From Plantago major (taxonomy: Eukaryota; Streptophyta; Magnoliopsida; Lamiales; Plantaginaceae): 64,000 nucleotides of DNA. The stretch covers positions 4,671,265 to 4,735,264 of the forward strand of contig CM048840.1 of NCBI GenBank assembly GCA_026545765.1. Reading direction: 5' to 3'. This document shows positions 22,831-34,900 of this stretch, one piece after another. The translations under genes were made by a program, and so were the position numbers. Position 1 is the first letter of the stretch. Each line of letters opens with the position of its first letter. Under the pieces are notes generated by a model. That model saw only the letters and a list, made by a program, of their open reading frames with translations. It had not been told where the DNA came from and did no database searches.

Positions 22831-23439
22831 GTTATGTATCTGTATGTTCGGATTTTTTTTCATATTTACACTTGTATGGATAATTTCTCCAGCTCCGGAT
22901 ATTACTTTTTTTTATTCAAAATTTGTTGAAATATTTTCCGTATTATTCATTTATTATCGAACATTATATTGATTAAATAGGTGAACTACGAAAAACAGGG
23001 ATTAATATGAAATAAATAGTGACGGATTAATAGTGACGGAATTAGTGACGGATTCACAATGACGGAATTAGTGACGAAAATTCATAGTGACGGAATTAGT
23101 GACGGAATTTTAGATTCCGTCACTAATTCCAATAAAATGTTGGACGACGGATAGAATCTATCTGTCGTTACCTTTAGCGACGGATAGATTCTATCCGTCG
23201 TTATATTTCGATTAAAAAAAAAGGTCAAACATATAATCCGTCATTCAATGTCATAATCGACGACGGATTATCTATCCGTCGCTTTAATCTCCAATGGGCG
23301 ACGTTTTTTTTTATCTGTCGCCGATCCGCTGTGGCATGACGGATCACGGGTCAAGCGACCGCTTTCATTTTTTTCAGATTTTTTGAACACACTTCAATCA
23401 ATCAACTCTTCCAAAGATAGCTAAGCAACTTCTACTCCA

Positions 23440-24114
23440 ATGCCCGATTCTAACAACTATTTTATCAATCGTAGGTCATTGTGCTTAGAGAGTTTCCTAC
23501 TGGTTAGAGGAACTCCTAAATATCTAAAAGGCAAAAGCACCTCCCGAAAACCAAGAATAATCCTTCAATACACCTCACATCACCAAAAATACACTCTAAA
23601 ATACACCGGATTTAGTGAAATCAAGTCCCTTCTGGAACCGAAAATTATTGAAATACTCCACAACCAACCATCACCGAGAGAACAATAATAAGTCATCAAA
23701 GAAAGCTAAGGTTCAATACACCTTTCAATTATAAGTAGAAAGCCTATTATAATGAATATACTTAAGCCCCCAAGAGTACTATGAGTACCCAAAACAACAA
23801 GGGTGATAGTGGATCAAATGCCTCAACCCTCTCAACCTTTCAAAATGGAGTAGCATACCCATTTACCATGTATCTATAAGATACCGTAGTAACACATAAC
23901 ATGATCCACTCAATAAATTTATGTGGCAAGCTAAGCTCTCTTAAAATCCCCTCAAGTGCAATCCACTCAACAGTATCATAGGCTTTTTGAATATCCATTT
24001 GTAGCATACACCTGGGAGCTCCATTCTTCCTACTATACCCTCTCAGCAACTCATAAGCTAGTAAAATATGACTATGAATGTGTTGCCCAGGTATGAAAGT
24101 TGCTTGACTTTCAT
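23440..24114 (-). pseudogene. LINE reverse transcriptase relic (5'-truncated part)
   Basis: On the - strand from 24114 the frame starts NESQATFIPGQHIHSHILLA and continues through MLQMDIQKAYDTVEW, the LINE reverse transcriptase block carrying a catalytic Asp. It reaches a stop near 23840. After frameshifts, FDPLSPLLF appears near 23800 and YLGVPLTSRKLS near 23490. Many stops follow before the CACTA junction. The FADD catalytic box is not intact. This was continuous with the 16740-17666 segment before the CACTA insertion. Confidence 0.85.
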
Positions 24115-24247
24115 TCACCGATGTGCATGTTTAGTAAAACCTATAATTTATAATCGCTATGCATATGGTGATTGTTGTTTTTCCCAGAAACCAACTAAAA
24201 GTCAAATGTAAATTCAATCACCGACTTTGCAAATTAAACTAACTTAT

Positions 24248-24455
24248 TACTCCCTACGTCCCGGAGAACTTCATACATTAGGGTTAGCGTGCAGTTTTAT
24301 GCGAAAAGTTAAAATAATGATAGAATATAGAAAAGGTGGAAAAAAGTGTACTTTTAGTGGCAAAAGGTGTAATTTGAGAGTAAAGTTGAGATTGTTTATT
24401 ATTTGTTGAGTGTGGGGTAACTTCTTTTTTTAGTAATGTATGAAGTTACGTGAGC
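24248..24455. mobile_element. Degenerate Stowaway-type MITE
   Basis: It starts CTCCCTACGTCCCGGAG, the classic Stowaway-like opening. The inner inverted pair ACTTCATACATTA / TAATGTATGAAGT is found at 24269-24281 and 24435-24447. The outer right end has decayed, so the boundary is approximate. Confidence 0.55.
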
Positions 24456-25694
24456 ACTAAAATTCAGAATCAGATAAAGCTCATGACGGATGTATCAAAG
24501 TAGTGCCTAACTGCCTATCATCCAACTTTTTTTTGGTCCCCGCGCATTTACTCCAAGATTTAAATTGACTTCTAAGTGTAGTAGAATAGTCAATCAATCT
24601 AGATTAATTTAACGGGCTATCAATAGTAAGGACATGTTTAATAGTACTGAATTGTTCAAAATTTGAATTTTATCGTATTTTAACTTATAATATATTGACT
24701 TTTAGTAAGACGTACTTGCTACTAGAGTAATTAAGAAAAGTATTTGGTGTCTCTTTGAGTACTCCCCAGTGTCTTAAATGGAGCTAGGTTGAATTGTGCG
24801 TTTGTTTTCAAAAAATATTAAAGAGTTAGGATAATGTCACAGTTTCAATTTGTTAATTATACTGCATCATATAAATAGTTTGTGCTCATGGTTTATTAGC
24901 TTGGTCAATAATGTTATGTTCATGACAATTCTAGGTCGAAATTAAATTCTTTAATATGTTCTTCAGTTTCATGTTAGAATGATAAGTTGTGAACTAATTA
25001 TAAATCTCTTGATAATGTTTACTTAAAGAATGTGATGACGTAAAAATTTGACCTCGAGAACATAGCAGTAGTATGCAAGTGGGTAACTATAAAAGTGTTA
25101 GTTTTAGCAACGAGCCTTTGATCGGTATAGGGCGAGAAATTCAGAATGACATACACAAAGGGATAATATCCCAAGCGGATTAAGTATGAATTGTAAGGCA
25201 TATTGTCTACCTTGTCAAATGATGATTGGAGGAGTTTTACCTAATTTCTGAATGGGGTTGAACCTGCAGTGAACCTTCATACATATGGATCGATTTGGAA
25301 CTTCATCAAGAACCAAGTAAACTTGTCGTGAATCTTAATAAATGTAGTATTGTATTTTATCTTCTGCTGGTCCTCTCTTTCTCTTGATCGATTTGTAGTA
25401 AAGTTGAAACGTTAGAATATTATACCGCATGAGAATGAAAAATTATGTAGTAAAGTTCATCTGAAAACTCATTAATTTTCGTTCAGCCATCATTGGTTTT
25501 TTTTTTATATTACATTGATTCGTTTGAAATTAAATTCGGTTACATTAGACGAAGATAACAAATCCTTAGTCAGCCAAATGGAGGTTAAGTGAATGATCCA
25601 ATTACGGCCCTTTGGAGATGACGCCACTTGGGAAATCACCAAAAGCTATATCCTTTTGTCCTTTTATTATTTGATTAATTAAACTAAACAATCA

Positions 25695-25813
25695 CTAGGG
25701 AGTGATTGGTACCCTAGTGATTGGTTAAGAACTAAGGTTATGAAAATTGGGTTAAAAATATCTAAATTTTTTACTGAAATCAAAGTTTGAGTTCTATACC
25801 AAACACTCCCTAG
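25695..25813. mobile_element. 119-bp MITE
   Basis: The terminal inverted repeats CTAGGGAGTGATTGG (25695-25709) and CCAAACACTCCCTAG (25799-25813) match at 14 of 15 positions. The interior is AT-rich and noncoding. The target duplication could be TA or CTA/TAG, because it merges with the inverted-repeat tips. Confidence 0.7.
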
Positions 25814-27130
25814 AAGATTAAAATGAAGGTCATGTTCATTATCCAACTGCTAGTATATATTTAGTGATAATGATCCATATCTGACTTTGTCATCATATAT
25901 AAAAAAATCGTGAGAGAATATGGCCGATTAGTTGGTAGTATTAGAAGTCCTGATGAAAATAAAATTAAACAATTCAAACAAATGATTAATCAGCCCATGG
26001 AAAACTGCTTATATTATTAATTGTTGGTTGGACTTGGTCCCATGTAACATGATGGGGTTAGTGTAAAAGCTCGTGTAGTACACTAACAACCGTACACTTA
26101 AACTCAACATGTATGTAAGAAGACATTGTCAAAGCTTATCGCGGATTTCTTGTGCAAATAGCAATTTTAATCCTATATCAAATTAGCAACGCACCCCAAC
26201 GAAAATAGACTATAACTCTGCGTAATAGACTTATAATAGATTCCTAGCTTAGCTAGTCGATAAACTTTATGGGATATAAACATATGTCGGATTTTGATAT
26301 ACTCGATTGATAACATAGTGACATTCTTAACGTAGTCAAAATCCACCCTCCGCCCCCAATAAAAATTTCGTAATTTCAGATATTTCATTAATATAGAGTG
26401 TAGAGGGTTAATTTTTACATGTGATCATGTAAGTAAATATTCAATCGGTTACGAATTGTTTGGGCAAGATATATAAGAGTGGAAACGTTTTTTAAAATTT
26501 AGTGAAAAGATGTAGAAGCTTCTTTTATTTCTTTTCTTTTTTTTTTTCCCTACCTTTTCTTTTTTGTGACTTCCAATAGAACACGTTAATTGTTTCAATT
26601 CCCCTTCATGCATGCAAGAATTTACGGCGATGTTAATGCACGACGGTCCAATTTGACTACTAAAACTACAAAATGGAGCAGAAGTCTTCCGTACATGTTA
26701 TTTCAGAGACAACAACGTATCCTTCATATCTCTTGCGTATCGAATAACTTCATGTGATGCATCTTAATTTATTTATAACTCTATTTTAAACTATGATTTA
26801 GTATTTTGGTGATACATCACATGTGACGTTTGTGAGAATTAAAAAGACCAAGTCAAAATGTGAAATATATAATTGTCCTAATTTGTAAACCGTCACGCAA
26901 CTTTTGCTTAGTTCATGTGATCCGCAGCAACTTTAATTAGAATGAATTGGTGACCGTGGGTATTTTAATGCTTAAAATTGGGGACAAATTTCAAAGTAAA
27001 TGACATTTATTACATTGTCTTGTGAGGATAACTTATCATTTGCTAACCATTGCATGAGTAGGACCGGGGGTACTCATATGATAATATTGTTTTTTTTAAT
27101 AAAGTTATTGTTTCGATCACTTTTACTCTA

Positions 27131-27310
27131 TCCGTTCCAAAGAAATCTTTTTATTTCAACTTTGACCGGTCAACTGCCTTCGACTTTATTAAATTTTCAT
27201 TATATGATTTTATTAAATTATTTACTATTATAGTTTAAGAGTAATTTGTGGTTAAAGTCGAAAACAGTTGACCGGAAAATAGTAAAATAGAAAGATTTAT
27301 TTGGAACGGA
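27131..27310. mobile_element. 180-bp Stowaway-like MITE
   Basis: The ends TCCGTTCCAAAGAAATCTTT (27131-27150) and AAAGATTTATTTGGAACGGA (27291-27310) are inverted repeats matching at 19 of 20 positions. An inner pair, GACCGGTCAACTG and CAGTTGACCGG, extends the fold. The left flank ends in TA. The interior is noncoding. Confidence 0.8.
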
Positions 27311-29224
27311 TTTGATGGATTAATTCTCTGTTTGGTATCCCCTAAATATGATTGATTAAATTAAATTTATTACTATCATTTGTGTTCCTGGTAAATGACA
27401 AAGATGCCGTCCCACTAGTGGCAGCCAGGTAAGGATATTCACTTTACAAAGCGAAAAAAATGTAAGAATTGTTCTAATTTCTAAAGCGTGTACGTGACTT
27501 ATCACTTATTTGATGGATTTTTCTAAGTGGGCGGGTTTTCGGTCCTCCATACAAGAATTACGTACATTGTCGGGTCCAATTTCCTTAACCGACTGATTTT
27601 ACATTTTCTCTACCTAATTTTGTCACTTGACTAATGTTAACATATTTATATAAACTTACACCTAAGAAGAAGATATTGGAAACTCGAAGTACCATTTAGT
27701 TGCGTATATATTCAAACTCTTATTTCACATAGGCAACGCAAACTAAGATAAATATTCTGATCTCATATATGAGCCCGGTAATCATACCAGCAAAGTACTT
27801 TTTTTCCAAGTATGAATTGATGCAATCCTTGTACTCCTCCCTATATGATTAATTGCGTCACGTTGAATATACCGGCTCATTCCTAATTTAAGCCGACTTG
27901 AATATGTAAATGTCCAAATTGATTAGAACATACGCCAGTAGTACAACAAGTCAAACAACATTTTAGTGCTTCTATTTCCCACGGTACAAGAAACAACCCA
28001 AGAAACATTCCACACATAATCCCACACGTCTTAATCTTACTTGACTTTCCCTGTAAGGAGATGGTACTCGTTTTTTTTTCTATGTGATCATGGTATTCGG
28101 TTCAAATGGCAACATAATCAATTCCCTCCAACTGCAATTTTCCCAATCAGTCCCTCAAACTGTAAATTAATAAATTAAGTACCCCACTCCTCTCATTTTC
28201 CTCCACATGATTTCAACTAACACCAAATACCTCATTATTCAACCTCGATTCGAGCTATAACGAGTATGAACTAGGCCTCGGCTGACTAATTCAAACCCAA
28301 GTTTGAATCACGATACATAGGCTCGAGCTCCTTATTTATTTTTGAACTTTAGTTGAGCTTAAGTTCGTTACTGAAAAAGGTATATATAAATATGAAAAAG
28401 AAGATAATTTAACGAAGCTTAATCGAGTCTAGTTGAATATCAAAGTCGAGCCTTACTCAACTCTCTGTTAGGTGTAATAACACTTATAAGTAACATTTAA
28501 CCATTATACGTACACTAAATTAGATTATTCATCAAAACATGAAGATAATCCTTCATCAATGAAAGGGTATTAGATAAATGTCGATATCGTATTTTTTAAA
28601 TGAAGTTGTAAACTCTGTAGCCACTTACTAGATAAACCTCCAATCTTATATAAAAACCTATAAATAATTCAACGATTTGGTTGAATTGAATACTGTATTT
28701 AATTGAAATGGTTAGTATTTATGAATTAAAATCCATATTGTTTTGGTACTATTTAAAAATTAAACACCTAGACAAACATTTAATTTATTGTTTCATTAAT
28801 TCATTTTAGTTTAACTCTCTAACTTACAACTTAAAAGTTCATCGATTGACATTCATTTACCTAGTCCAACAAATTAAAAATAGTAAGTTTGTAATGTCCC
28901 CTACTCTTACAAGTTGAAGTCCGGCCCCTTAAACCGACACAGTATTTATCTCCGAATGATATGCTCCGATTTTCAAATATGGATGAACTACTATAGTCGG
29001 AAGTATATAAATAGAATGTCAAATATTTTGAAAAAAGTTCAACACGTAAACTGAAAAGTAAAAACAGGTAAAGTGAGTAGTATTTAACATTTTCAATTAC
29101 TATTAATCACCCACGTGAAGCTTAATAACCATACTCCCAAAAAAATCGTACATATTTTTACCACCACAAATACATTTCACATTTTAAAGAAAGTTCAATG
29201 TGGTATTTGAAACAAAGGACTACG

Positions 29225-29330
29225 TTTCTTCAATCAAAACTCATTCGATTCAGATTCGATTCATTAGCTTATATTTTATATACTACGATTCGGTTCAGTT
29301 CAGAAAATTACAGTTGAAGATATCATAGCC
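29225..29330. mobile_element. CGAAT-type MITE relic about 300-390 bp upstream of gene B
   Basis: The sequence AAAACTCATTCGATTCAG, then TTCGATTCATT, then TACGATTCGGTTCAGTTCAG resembles the arms of the MITE at 50155-50306 and the CGAAT element at 11347-11460. The terminal GGCTCTGT ends are missing. It may have contributed promoter sequence to gene B, but no specific binding site was recognised. Confidence 0.45.
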
Positions 29331-29547
29331 TAATTAACCAAGGAAGAAAAACATTCTTGAACCTTTCAAATAAGCTCACCCTCTCCCCAAATATCCATCC
29401 CAAATCAGTCTTATTTATTAGTATTACCTTACCGAGACTACGCAAATACAATCCTCCTCTTAAAAAAGAAAAAAGCAAATTATATACATACAATAATAAC
29501 ACGATAAATGTCGAAAAATGTAAATTGACGAAACCGGTCCCTGAAAG

Positions 29548-29555
29548 TATAAATA
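29548..29555 (+). promoter_or_regulatory. TATA box of gene B
   Basis: TATAAATA lies 67 bp before the ATG at 29615, in the context GAAAGTATAAATAACTACC. An in-frame ATG at 29357 lies upstream of this box and is not likely to be used. Confidence 0.55.
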
Positions 29556-29614
29556 ACTACCCCACTCCCCTCATTTCCCCCACAAAACTTCACCACCCAA
29601 CTCCCCAGGCAAAA

Positions 29615-31234
29615 ATGGAACCCCAAAACACCATTCTTCTTCTTCTTCTTATCCTTGTCTGTTCCTCCTTCCTCTTCCACATCCCATCCATGGCACAAAA
29701 CACCACCACCCCAGATTTCCTAACCTGCTTAACCAACAACAACATCCCCTCTTCTTCCGCTTCGGAGATAATCTTCACCCCAAACATCCCGGAATTCTCC
29801 ACCCTCCTCCAATCCCAAATCCGCAACCGCCGCTTCAACATCTCCACCACCCCCAAGCCCGCCGTCATCCTCACACCCACCACCGCCGGCGAAGTCTCCG
29901 CCGCCGTCATCTGCGCCAAGCAGCTCAACATCCAGCTCAAAATCCGCTCCGGCGGCCACGACTACGAGGGCCTCTCCTACGTCAATGCCGCCCCCTTCGT
30001 GATCCTCGACATGTTCAACTTCCGCGATATCGACATCGATATCGCCAACGAGACGGCTTGGGTCGGGTCGGGTGCGTATCTCGGGGAATTGTATTATAAG
30101 ATTAGTGAAAAGAGTAGTGTACACGGGTTCCCAGCGGGTGTCTGCCCCACTGTCGGTGTGGGGGGACATATTAGTGGGGCGGGGTATGGGAACATGTTGA
30201 GGAAGTATGGGTTGACAGTTGATCATGTGATTGATGCCAAGATTGTTGACGCGAAAGGTCGAATCCTGGACAGGTCCTCAATGGGAGAGGACCTGTTTTG
30301 GGCTATTAGAGGGGGTGGGGGCGGCAGTTTCGGGGTAATTTTGTCATATCAGATTAAATTGGTACCCGTTCCGGAAACGGTTTCGGTCTTTAGAGTCGAG
30401 CGGTTTTTCGCTGAGGATGCGGTTCAAGTGGTGCACCAGTTCCAGGAAGTGACATCTACTTTGGACAATGACTTGTTTATTCGGGTTCTGATCCAGCCCA
30501 ACACTGTTAACAGGACCCGGACCATTAGGGCTACATTTATCGGGTTGTTCCTTGGGGGTGCGGACCAGTTGGTGAACATAACTGATTCTGAGTTTCCGTT
30601 ACTTCGCTTGAACCGGTCGGTTGTTCGGGAGATGTCGTGGATTCAGTCCGTTTTGTTTTGGGGGGTCGACGTTAATGCCACCGATCCGAGTGTTTTAGCT
30701 ACTCGCACACCTGATGAGATCGTTTTCCTGAAACGGAAATCGGACTATGTGAAGACACCGATGTCGGAAGCAGACTTGGTTACCATTTTCAATAAGATGG
30801 TCGAGATCGGGAGAGTTGGGCTTGTTTTCAACTCGTACGGAGGCCGAATGGCTGAGATACCCGAGACTGAGACACCGTTTCCTCACCGTGCAGGGAACCT
30901 TTTCAAAATCCAGTATTCGATGAACTGGAGAGACGAAGGCGAAGTAGCCGACAACGAGAACTTGCAGCAAATACGGGAGCTTTACGAGTTTATGGCACCG
31001 TATGTTTCACAGAATCCGAGGGAAGCGTATTTGAACTACAGGGATTTGGACATTGGAACCACGGATAACGGTCCTAACAGTTATGCCCAAGCACAGGTCT
31101 ATGGGCCGAAATACTTCAAGGGCAATTTCGACAGATTGGTTCGGATTAAGAGTCAAGTCGATCCTGATAATCTGTTTAGGAATGAGCAGAGTATTCCCGT
31201 TTTGCCTTTTCGTGGGCGAAAGGAAAGGCAGTAA
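29615..31234 (+). CDS. BBE-like FAD-linked oxidoreductase, gene B (predicted oxidase)
   Basis: This is an intact single-exon gene of 539 aa, the sister of gene A. The signal peptide is residues 1-27 (MEPQNTILLLLLILVCSS then a Ser/Met/Ala cleavage region). The N-terminal disulphide cysteines are C38 and C100. Bicovalent FAD sites are H115 (SGGHDYEG) and C177 (FPAGVC), with oxygen gatekeeper V180. The catalytic set is Y191, K431, Q433 and Y475. Oddities: the normally conserved Cys before EMSW is Val (RSVVREMSW). The first half of the gene is also markedly GC-rich at third codon positions (about 29750-30050) compared with its neighbours, including runs of GCC/TCC/CCC codons. The start was chosen by the signal peptide and the TATA box 67 bp upstream. 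It is separated from gene A by about 18 kb of transposons. Confidence 0.95.
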   Translation: MEPQNTILLLLLILVCSSFLFHIPSMAQNTTTPDFLTCLTNNNIPSSSASEIIFTPNIPEFSTLLQSQIRNRRFNISTTPKPAVILTPTTAGEVSAAVICAKQLNIQLKIRSGGHDYEGLSYVNAAPFVILDMFNFRDIDIDIANETAWVGSGAYLGELYYKISEKSSVHGFPAGVCPTVGVGGHISGAGYGNMLRKYGLTVDHVIDAKIVDAKGRILDRSSMGEDLFWAIRGGGGGSFGVILSYQIKLVPVPETVSVFRVERFFAEDAVQVVHQFQEVTSTLDNDLFIRVLIQPNTVNRTRTIRATFIGLFLGGADQLVNITDSEFPLLRLNRSVVREMSWIQSVLFWGVDVNATDPSVLATRTPDEIVFLKRKSDYVKTPMSEADLVTIFNKMVEIGRVGLVFNSYGGRMAEIPETETPFPHRAGNLFKIQYSMNWRDEGEVADNENLQQIRELYEFMAPYVSQNPREAYLNYRDLDIGTTDNGPNSYAQAQVYGPKYFKGNFDRLVRIKSQVDPDNLFRNEQSIPVLPFRGRKERQ

Positions 31235-31934
31235 TGCAGTGTCGTATGATACGAGTATCGTGGTAGGATTCGTTGTTGCCCAGTTCTTGATCGAATTGGC
31301 TATGAAGATCCAGTTGCTTTAGTAGGATCTGATATCAGTTTTAGGTGGTTTCATGATCTTATTGATTTATAAAAACAAAAAATTATGTTGCTTTGGAGTA
31401 TAGACTATAGAGAAGTTGATTCAACAACATATACACTGATGATATTTTTACGTGAATTTCTTGGTATATTGATTGTGATTGTCAATTTAAAACATGTCAT
31501 TATTGAACTCCCAGAAAATAAAGCTTGTATACAGTTACTTGAGAAACTAACAAAAGTCATGTGAACATTTTACTGTACAAATCACGGATGTTACTTATTA
31601 GTGAATTATGTGGATGAAATTTATGAACGTGCAGACATTAGATACACTTATTTTATGTCATCTTCTTCATGGGACCAAGATTCTATTCGGACACGAGACT
31701 TGGAACCTCTCTTGTCTGTTTTTCAACATCAGAATTAACTCCCACAAGAAAGTGACATGGTTTTCCCCATTTTCACAGACTCTTCTGTGTGTTGCAGAAT
31801 CACAAGGAAGCAACGAGTTCTAATGAACCTGAGAAAACAATAAAGTTATCAGCTGAATGATTCGAGATTATCTAAATCTGATAATGATCAAATGGTTCAT
31901 ATTAGCGGAATATATTTTCCTCAGATGTTCAAGC
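31235..31934. other. Gene B downstream region; part duplicated at 36700-36880
   Basis: No gene is visible. The part 31738-31905 (for example TTTTCCCCATTTTCACAGAC and TAATCTGATAATG-like text) aligns with 36705-36880, indicating a segmental duplication that now flanks the hAT element and the first tRNA unit. Confidence 0.55.
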
Positions 31935-34900
31935 TCAGTACCGTCTTCGGGATTTAAGGAGTCCTGTGCGAAATTTTTAAACGAGGCCCCAACTAAATAA
32001 AATATTAATAATTTTTTTATAGACGTGCAAAACATCCAAAATCATCCGATACAAGTACTTAAGATATATTTTTAATAAATATTACAAAAGACTAAAAAAC
32101 TACTTGAAAATTGCAACTCTTCGAGCATTCTTTGAAGCGAAATCATCGATTAACTCGTCATAACTCACTTTCTCCGCCATATCATTCTCTATTGCCATCA
32201 TTGCTAGTCCGTTGAGTTGTTCTTGTGACATTGTAGTGCGCAAATAGGATTTCACCAATTTCAACTTGGAAAAACTTCTTTCGGCAGATGCAACCGTGAC
32301 GGGAATTGTTAGCAAAATTCTATATGCAATCACTGCATTAGGAAACAACCAACATCTTTTAAGTAACTCAAAATTTCAATAGCCCACATCTTCTTATTAG
32401 GCATGAACTCTCTAGCAAGTTGCAATTCAACAAACAAAGAATTTCTATCAATATCAGATTTCCCATCAGATTTGTCTTTGTCCTTAAGTGCTTTTTCAAG
32501 TTTAATACAACAAGCTCGCATATCCGGTTCATCTAAAGAATGTAAATGTTCAGATGTAAACATGAATACAAATAGATTTTTATATTCTTGATATTGCTCA
32601 AACCTTATTTTGAAGGAAGAAATTGCTTGGTCGATAATATATAAGAAATAATCTACTCTAAATGATTCATCTTGAGATCTATGTGATATATCATTTCGGT
32701 TCTCATCAAATTGCTTCTTCTTTATTATTTCACGTTTTTGGGGAAAATCAGGATCAACATTCATTTCTATAGCCATTTCCTTTGCACTTTGCAATGCTTT
32801 TACAAAACCATGTTCTCTATAATCCAAAAAGAAGGCAATCAGTCTATTTATGTCTCTTATTGCAACATCAATATGCATATCTTTAGTTTGCAACTGTTTG
32901 CTAACCACATTCACACGAGATAAAACATCAAACCAAATAACTAGTGCCAACAAAAATTCAAATTTACCAAGTTCATGAGTTGCCAAAGAATTAGCTTCAC
33001 TTCTTATCATTGAATCAAGATCACTTTCAGAAACTTTAACTAAAGCATTTTTATGTCTTTTATTTGAAATCTTATAGCTTTCACGCTATCAACACGACTT
33101 TCCCAATGAGTACATGACAATGGTTTTGGTGTCAACCATGTCACATTATCCTTTAAAATTTGCCACCTCTTTGTTGATCTCGAAAATATAGTATATATGC
33201 GTTGTACAACTCCAAAAAAAAACTTTTTGCCTTGACACAAGAATTGGCCATGTCACACAAAATCAAATTTAGACTATGACAACCACAAGGAGTATAAAAT
33301 GCTCTACGGTTTATATCTAAAAGTTTCTTTTGTACCCCAGAATTTTTTCCTTTCATATTAGAACCATTATCATAACCTTTTCCTCTTACATTATCAATAT
33401 CTAAATCAAGAGACTTTAACTCAAGTTGTAGAAAATCAAATAGTCCTTGTCCACTTGTATCATCCACAGTTAAAAATCCTAAAAAAGATTCCTCGATGCA
33501 TACACCATTTGAAGAGAATGACACATATCTTAAAATAATCAACATTTGCTCTTGGTGACTAGAATCCGGAGTGCAATCAAGTATCACAGAAAAATACTTT
33601 GCTTGCTTTATTTTTTTTACAATTTCAGATTTATTTGCACTGGCAATCAAAAGTATCAACTCATTTTGAATGTTGTGACCAAGATAATGACATCGAACAT
33701 CTTTATTTTGTATACGTCTAACATGCTCTTGAATAACCGGATCGAATTCCGCTAACATTTCAACCAAACCTAAGAAATTTCCGTTACTATTCTCATAAAT
33801 TCTCTCGTTATTACCACATAAAGCTAATTTATGCTTCGCAAGAAATTTTATGATTGAAATAACTCTTGATAAAACATTTCTCCAATGTTCTACCTCTTTC
33901 TCAAATTGCTTTTGTGCTTCCTTATCGATAGTTTTATTTTTATTTAATCCTAAACGTAATTGGTACCAAGATGACATATTTGTAACATGCTCCAAACCTA
34001 TTTCATACTCTTTAAGTCTAAGGCTAAGATGAGACCAACCGTTAAAACCCCCCTCGCTAATTCACCCACTCCATGACCTTTTCTAAATACTTTGCAACAA
34101 AAACATACTAGTTTGTCTAGCTCTTTCGAGTAGACAAGCCAATCTCTATCGCATTTTTCTCTATTGGGTAAAATTCTATTGTAATGGATCGAAGAGAAGT
34201 GCCTATTATGTCGATCATTAGGGCCTTTCTCAATTGTTAAATCTCTTTTTGGGCCATTAACTGCTAAAACACAAATCATTGCTTCATCGAGGCCATCCCA
34301 ATACCTAGGATCATATGTATTACAGTTTATATTTCGATCATTACTATCATCAAAGTTATTAGAATTAATAACACCATCATTATCTTGATTAATGTCAGGT
34401 TCAGAAGCACTCTCACTAGGCACATTACCTACCGACACATCATCAGAATTTTGAATAGGCACATTATCTACCGGCACATCATCAGAATTTTGAATAGGCA
34501 CATTATCTATCGGCACATCATCAGATTTTTGAATAGGCACATCAACATTCACATTTTCAACATTTTCTTCATCAAAGGACACATTACAATCAAGATCATC
34601 ATCATACTCATGCAAATTCACATCATCTTCAATTTCAATATTTTGATCAGCGCTAGAAGTATGAGAACTTTTCATAACAAATTTATCTAAAGCTCCTTTT
34701 TGAGATTGAATTAATTTGTCCGTTCTTTTTTTCCTTTTACGTTTTTCATACCCAGATTCATATTTTCTTTTAGGGGCCATAATAAATGATAAACTAGTAA
34801 AATTTCAAGAAAGAACAAATGTTTAGGTAGAGGAACTTCCCTTCCCAGCTCCAAGCAGCCAAGCTACTGTGCAGTACGGTGAAGCCAGTCAAGCCACCAA

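Larger units (their letters stand above)
17668..23390 (+). mobile_element. Decayed CACTA (En/Spm) transposon nested in the LINE
   Basis: Both edges are packed with short sub-terminal repeats of GCGACGGAT / ATCCGTCGC in both orientations (17680-17960 and 22990-23350). This arrangement is typical of CACTA elements. Inside, on the + strand, are relics of a transposase-associated domain, TNP2 transposase and a second CACTA-type reading frame. I did not find intact CACTA/TAGTG termini or a 3-bp target duplication, and some LINE codons are missing at the junction. The ends have probably been lost or rearranged. It is younger than the LINE it interrupts. Confidence 0.82.
16619..24124 (-). mobile_element. 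5'-truncated LINE retrotransposon with 10-bp target duplication, interrupted by a CACTA element
   Basis: TCACCGATGT occurs at 16619-16628 and again at 24115-24124, bracketing the element as a target-site duplication. Immediately inside the left copy is a T-run (16629-16645), the poly(A) tail of a - strand LINE. Immediately inside the right copy the - strand coding sequence starts abruptly in the reverse transcriptase domain (NESQATFIPGQHIHSHILLA). The 5' end was therefore truncated at insertion, which is usual for LINEs. The reverse transcriptase and zinc-binding parts are split by about 5.7 kb of CACTA transposon (17668-23390). Confidence 0.85.
24125..29614. other. Long gene-free stretch upstream of gene B, with several MITEs
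   Basis: No protein-coding or RNA gene is supported over 5.5 kb. Identified pieces are a degenerate MITE at about 24248-24455, elements at 25695-25813 and 27131-27310, and a CGAAT-type MITE relic at 29225-29330. At 25455-25500 is a fragment CATCTGAAAACTCATTAAT that matches the start of the 50155 MITE. Everything else is AT-rich unique sequence. Confidence 0.5.

Noticed and set aside
29357-29614. Upstream in-frame extension of gene B (86 extra residues)
   Set aside because: Same reasoning: the signal peptide starts at 29615 and a TATA box lies at 29548-29555.
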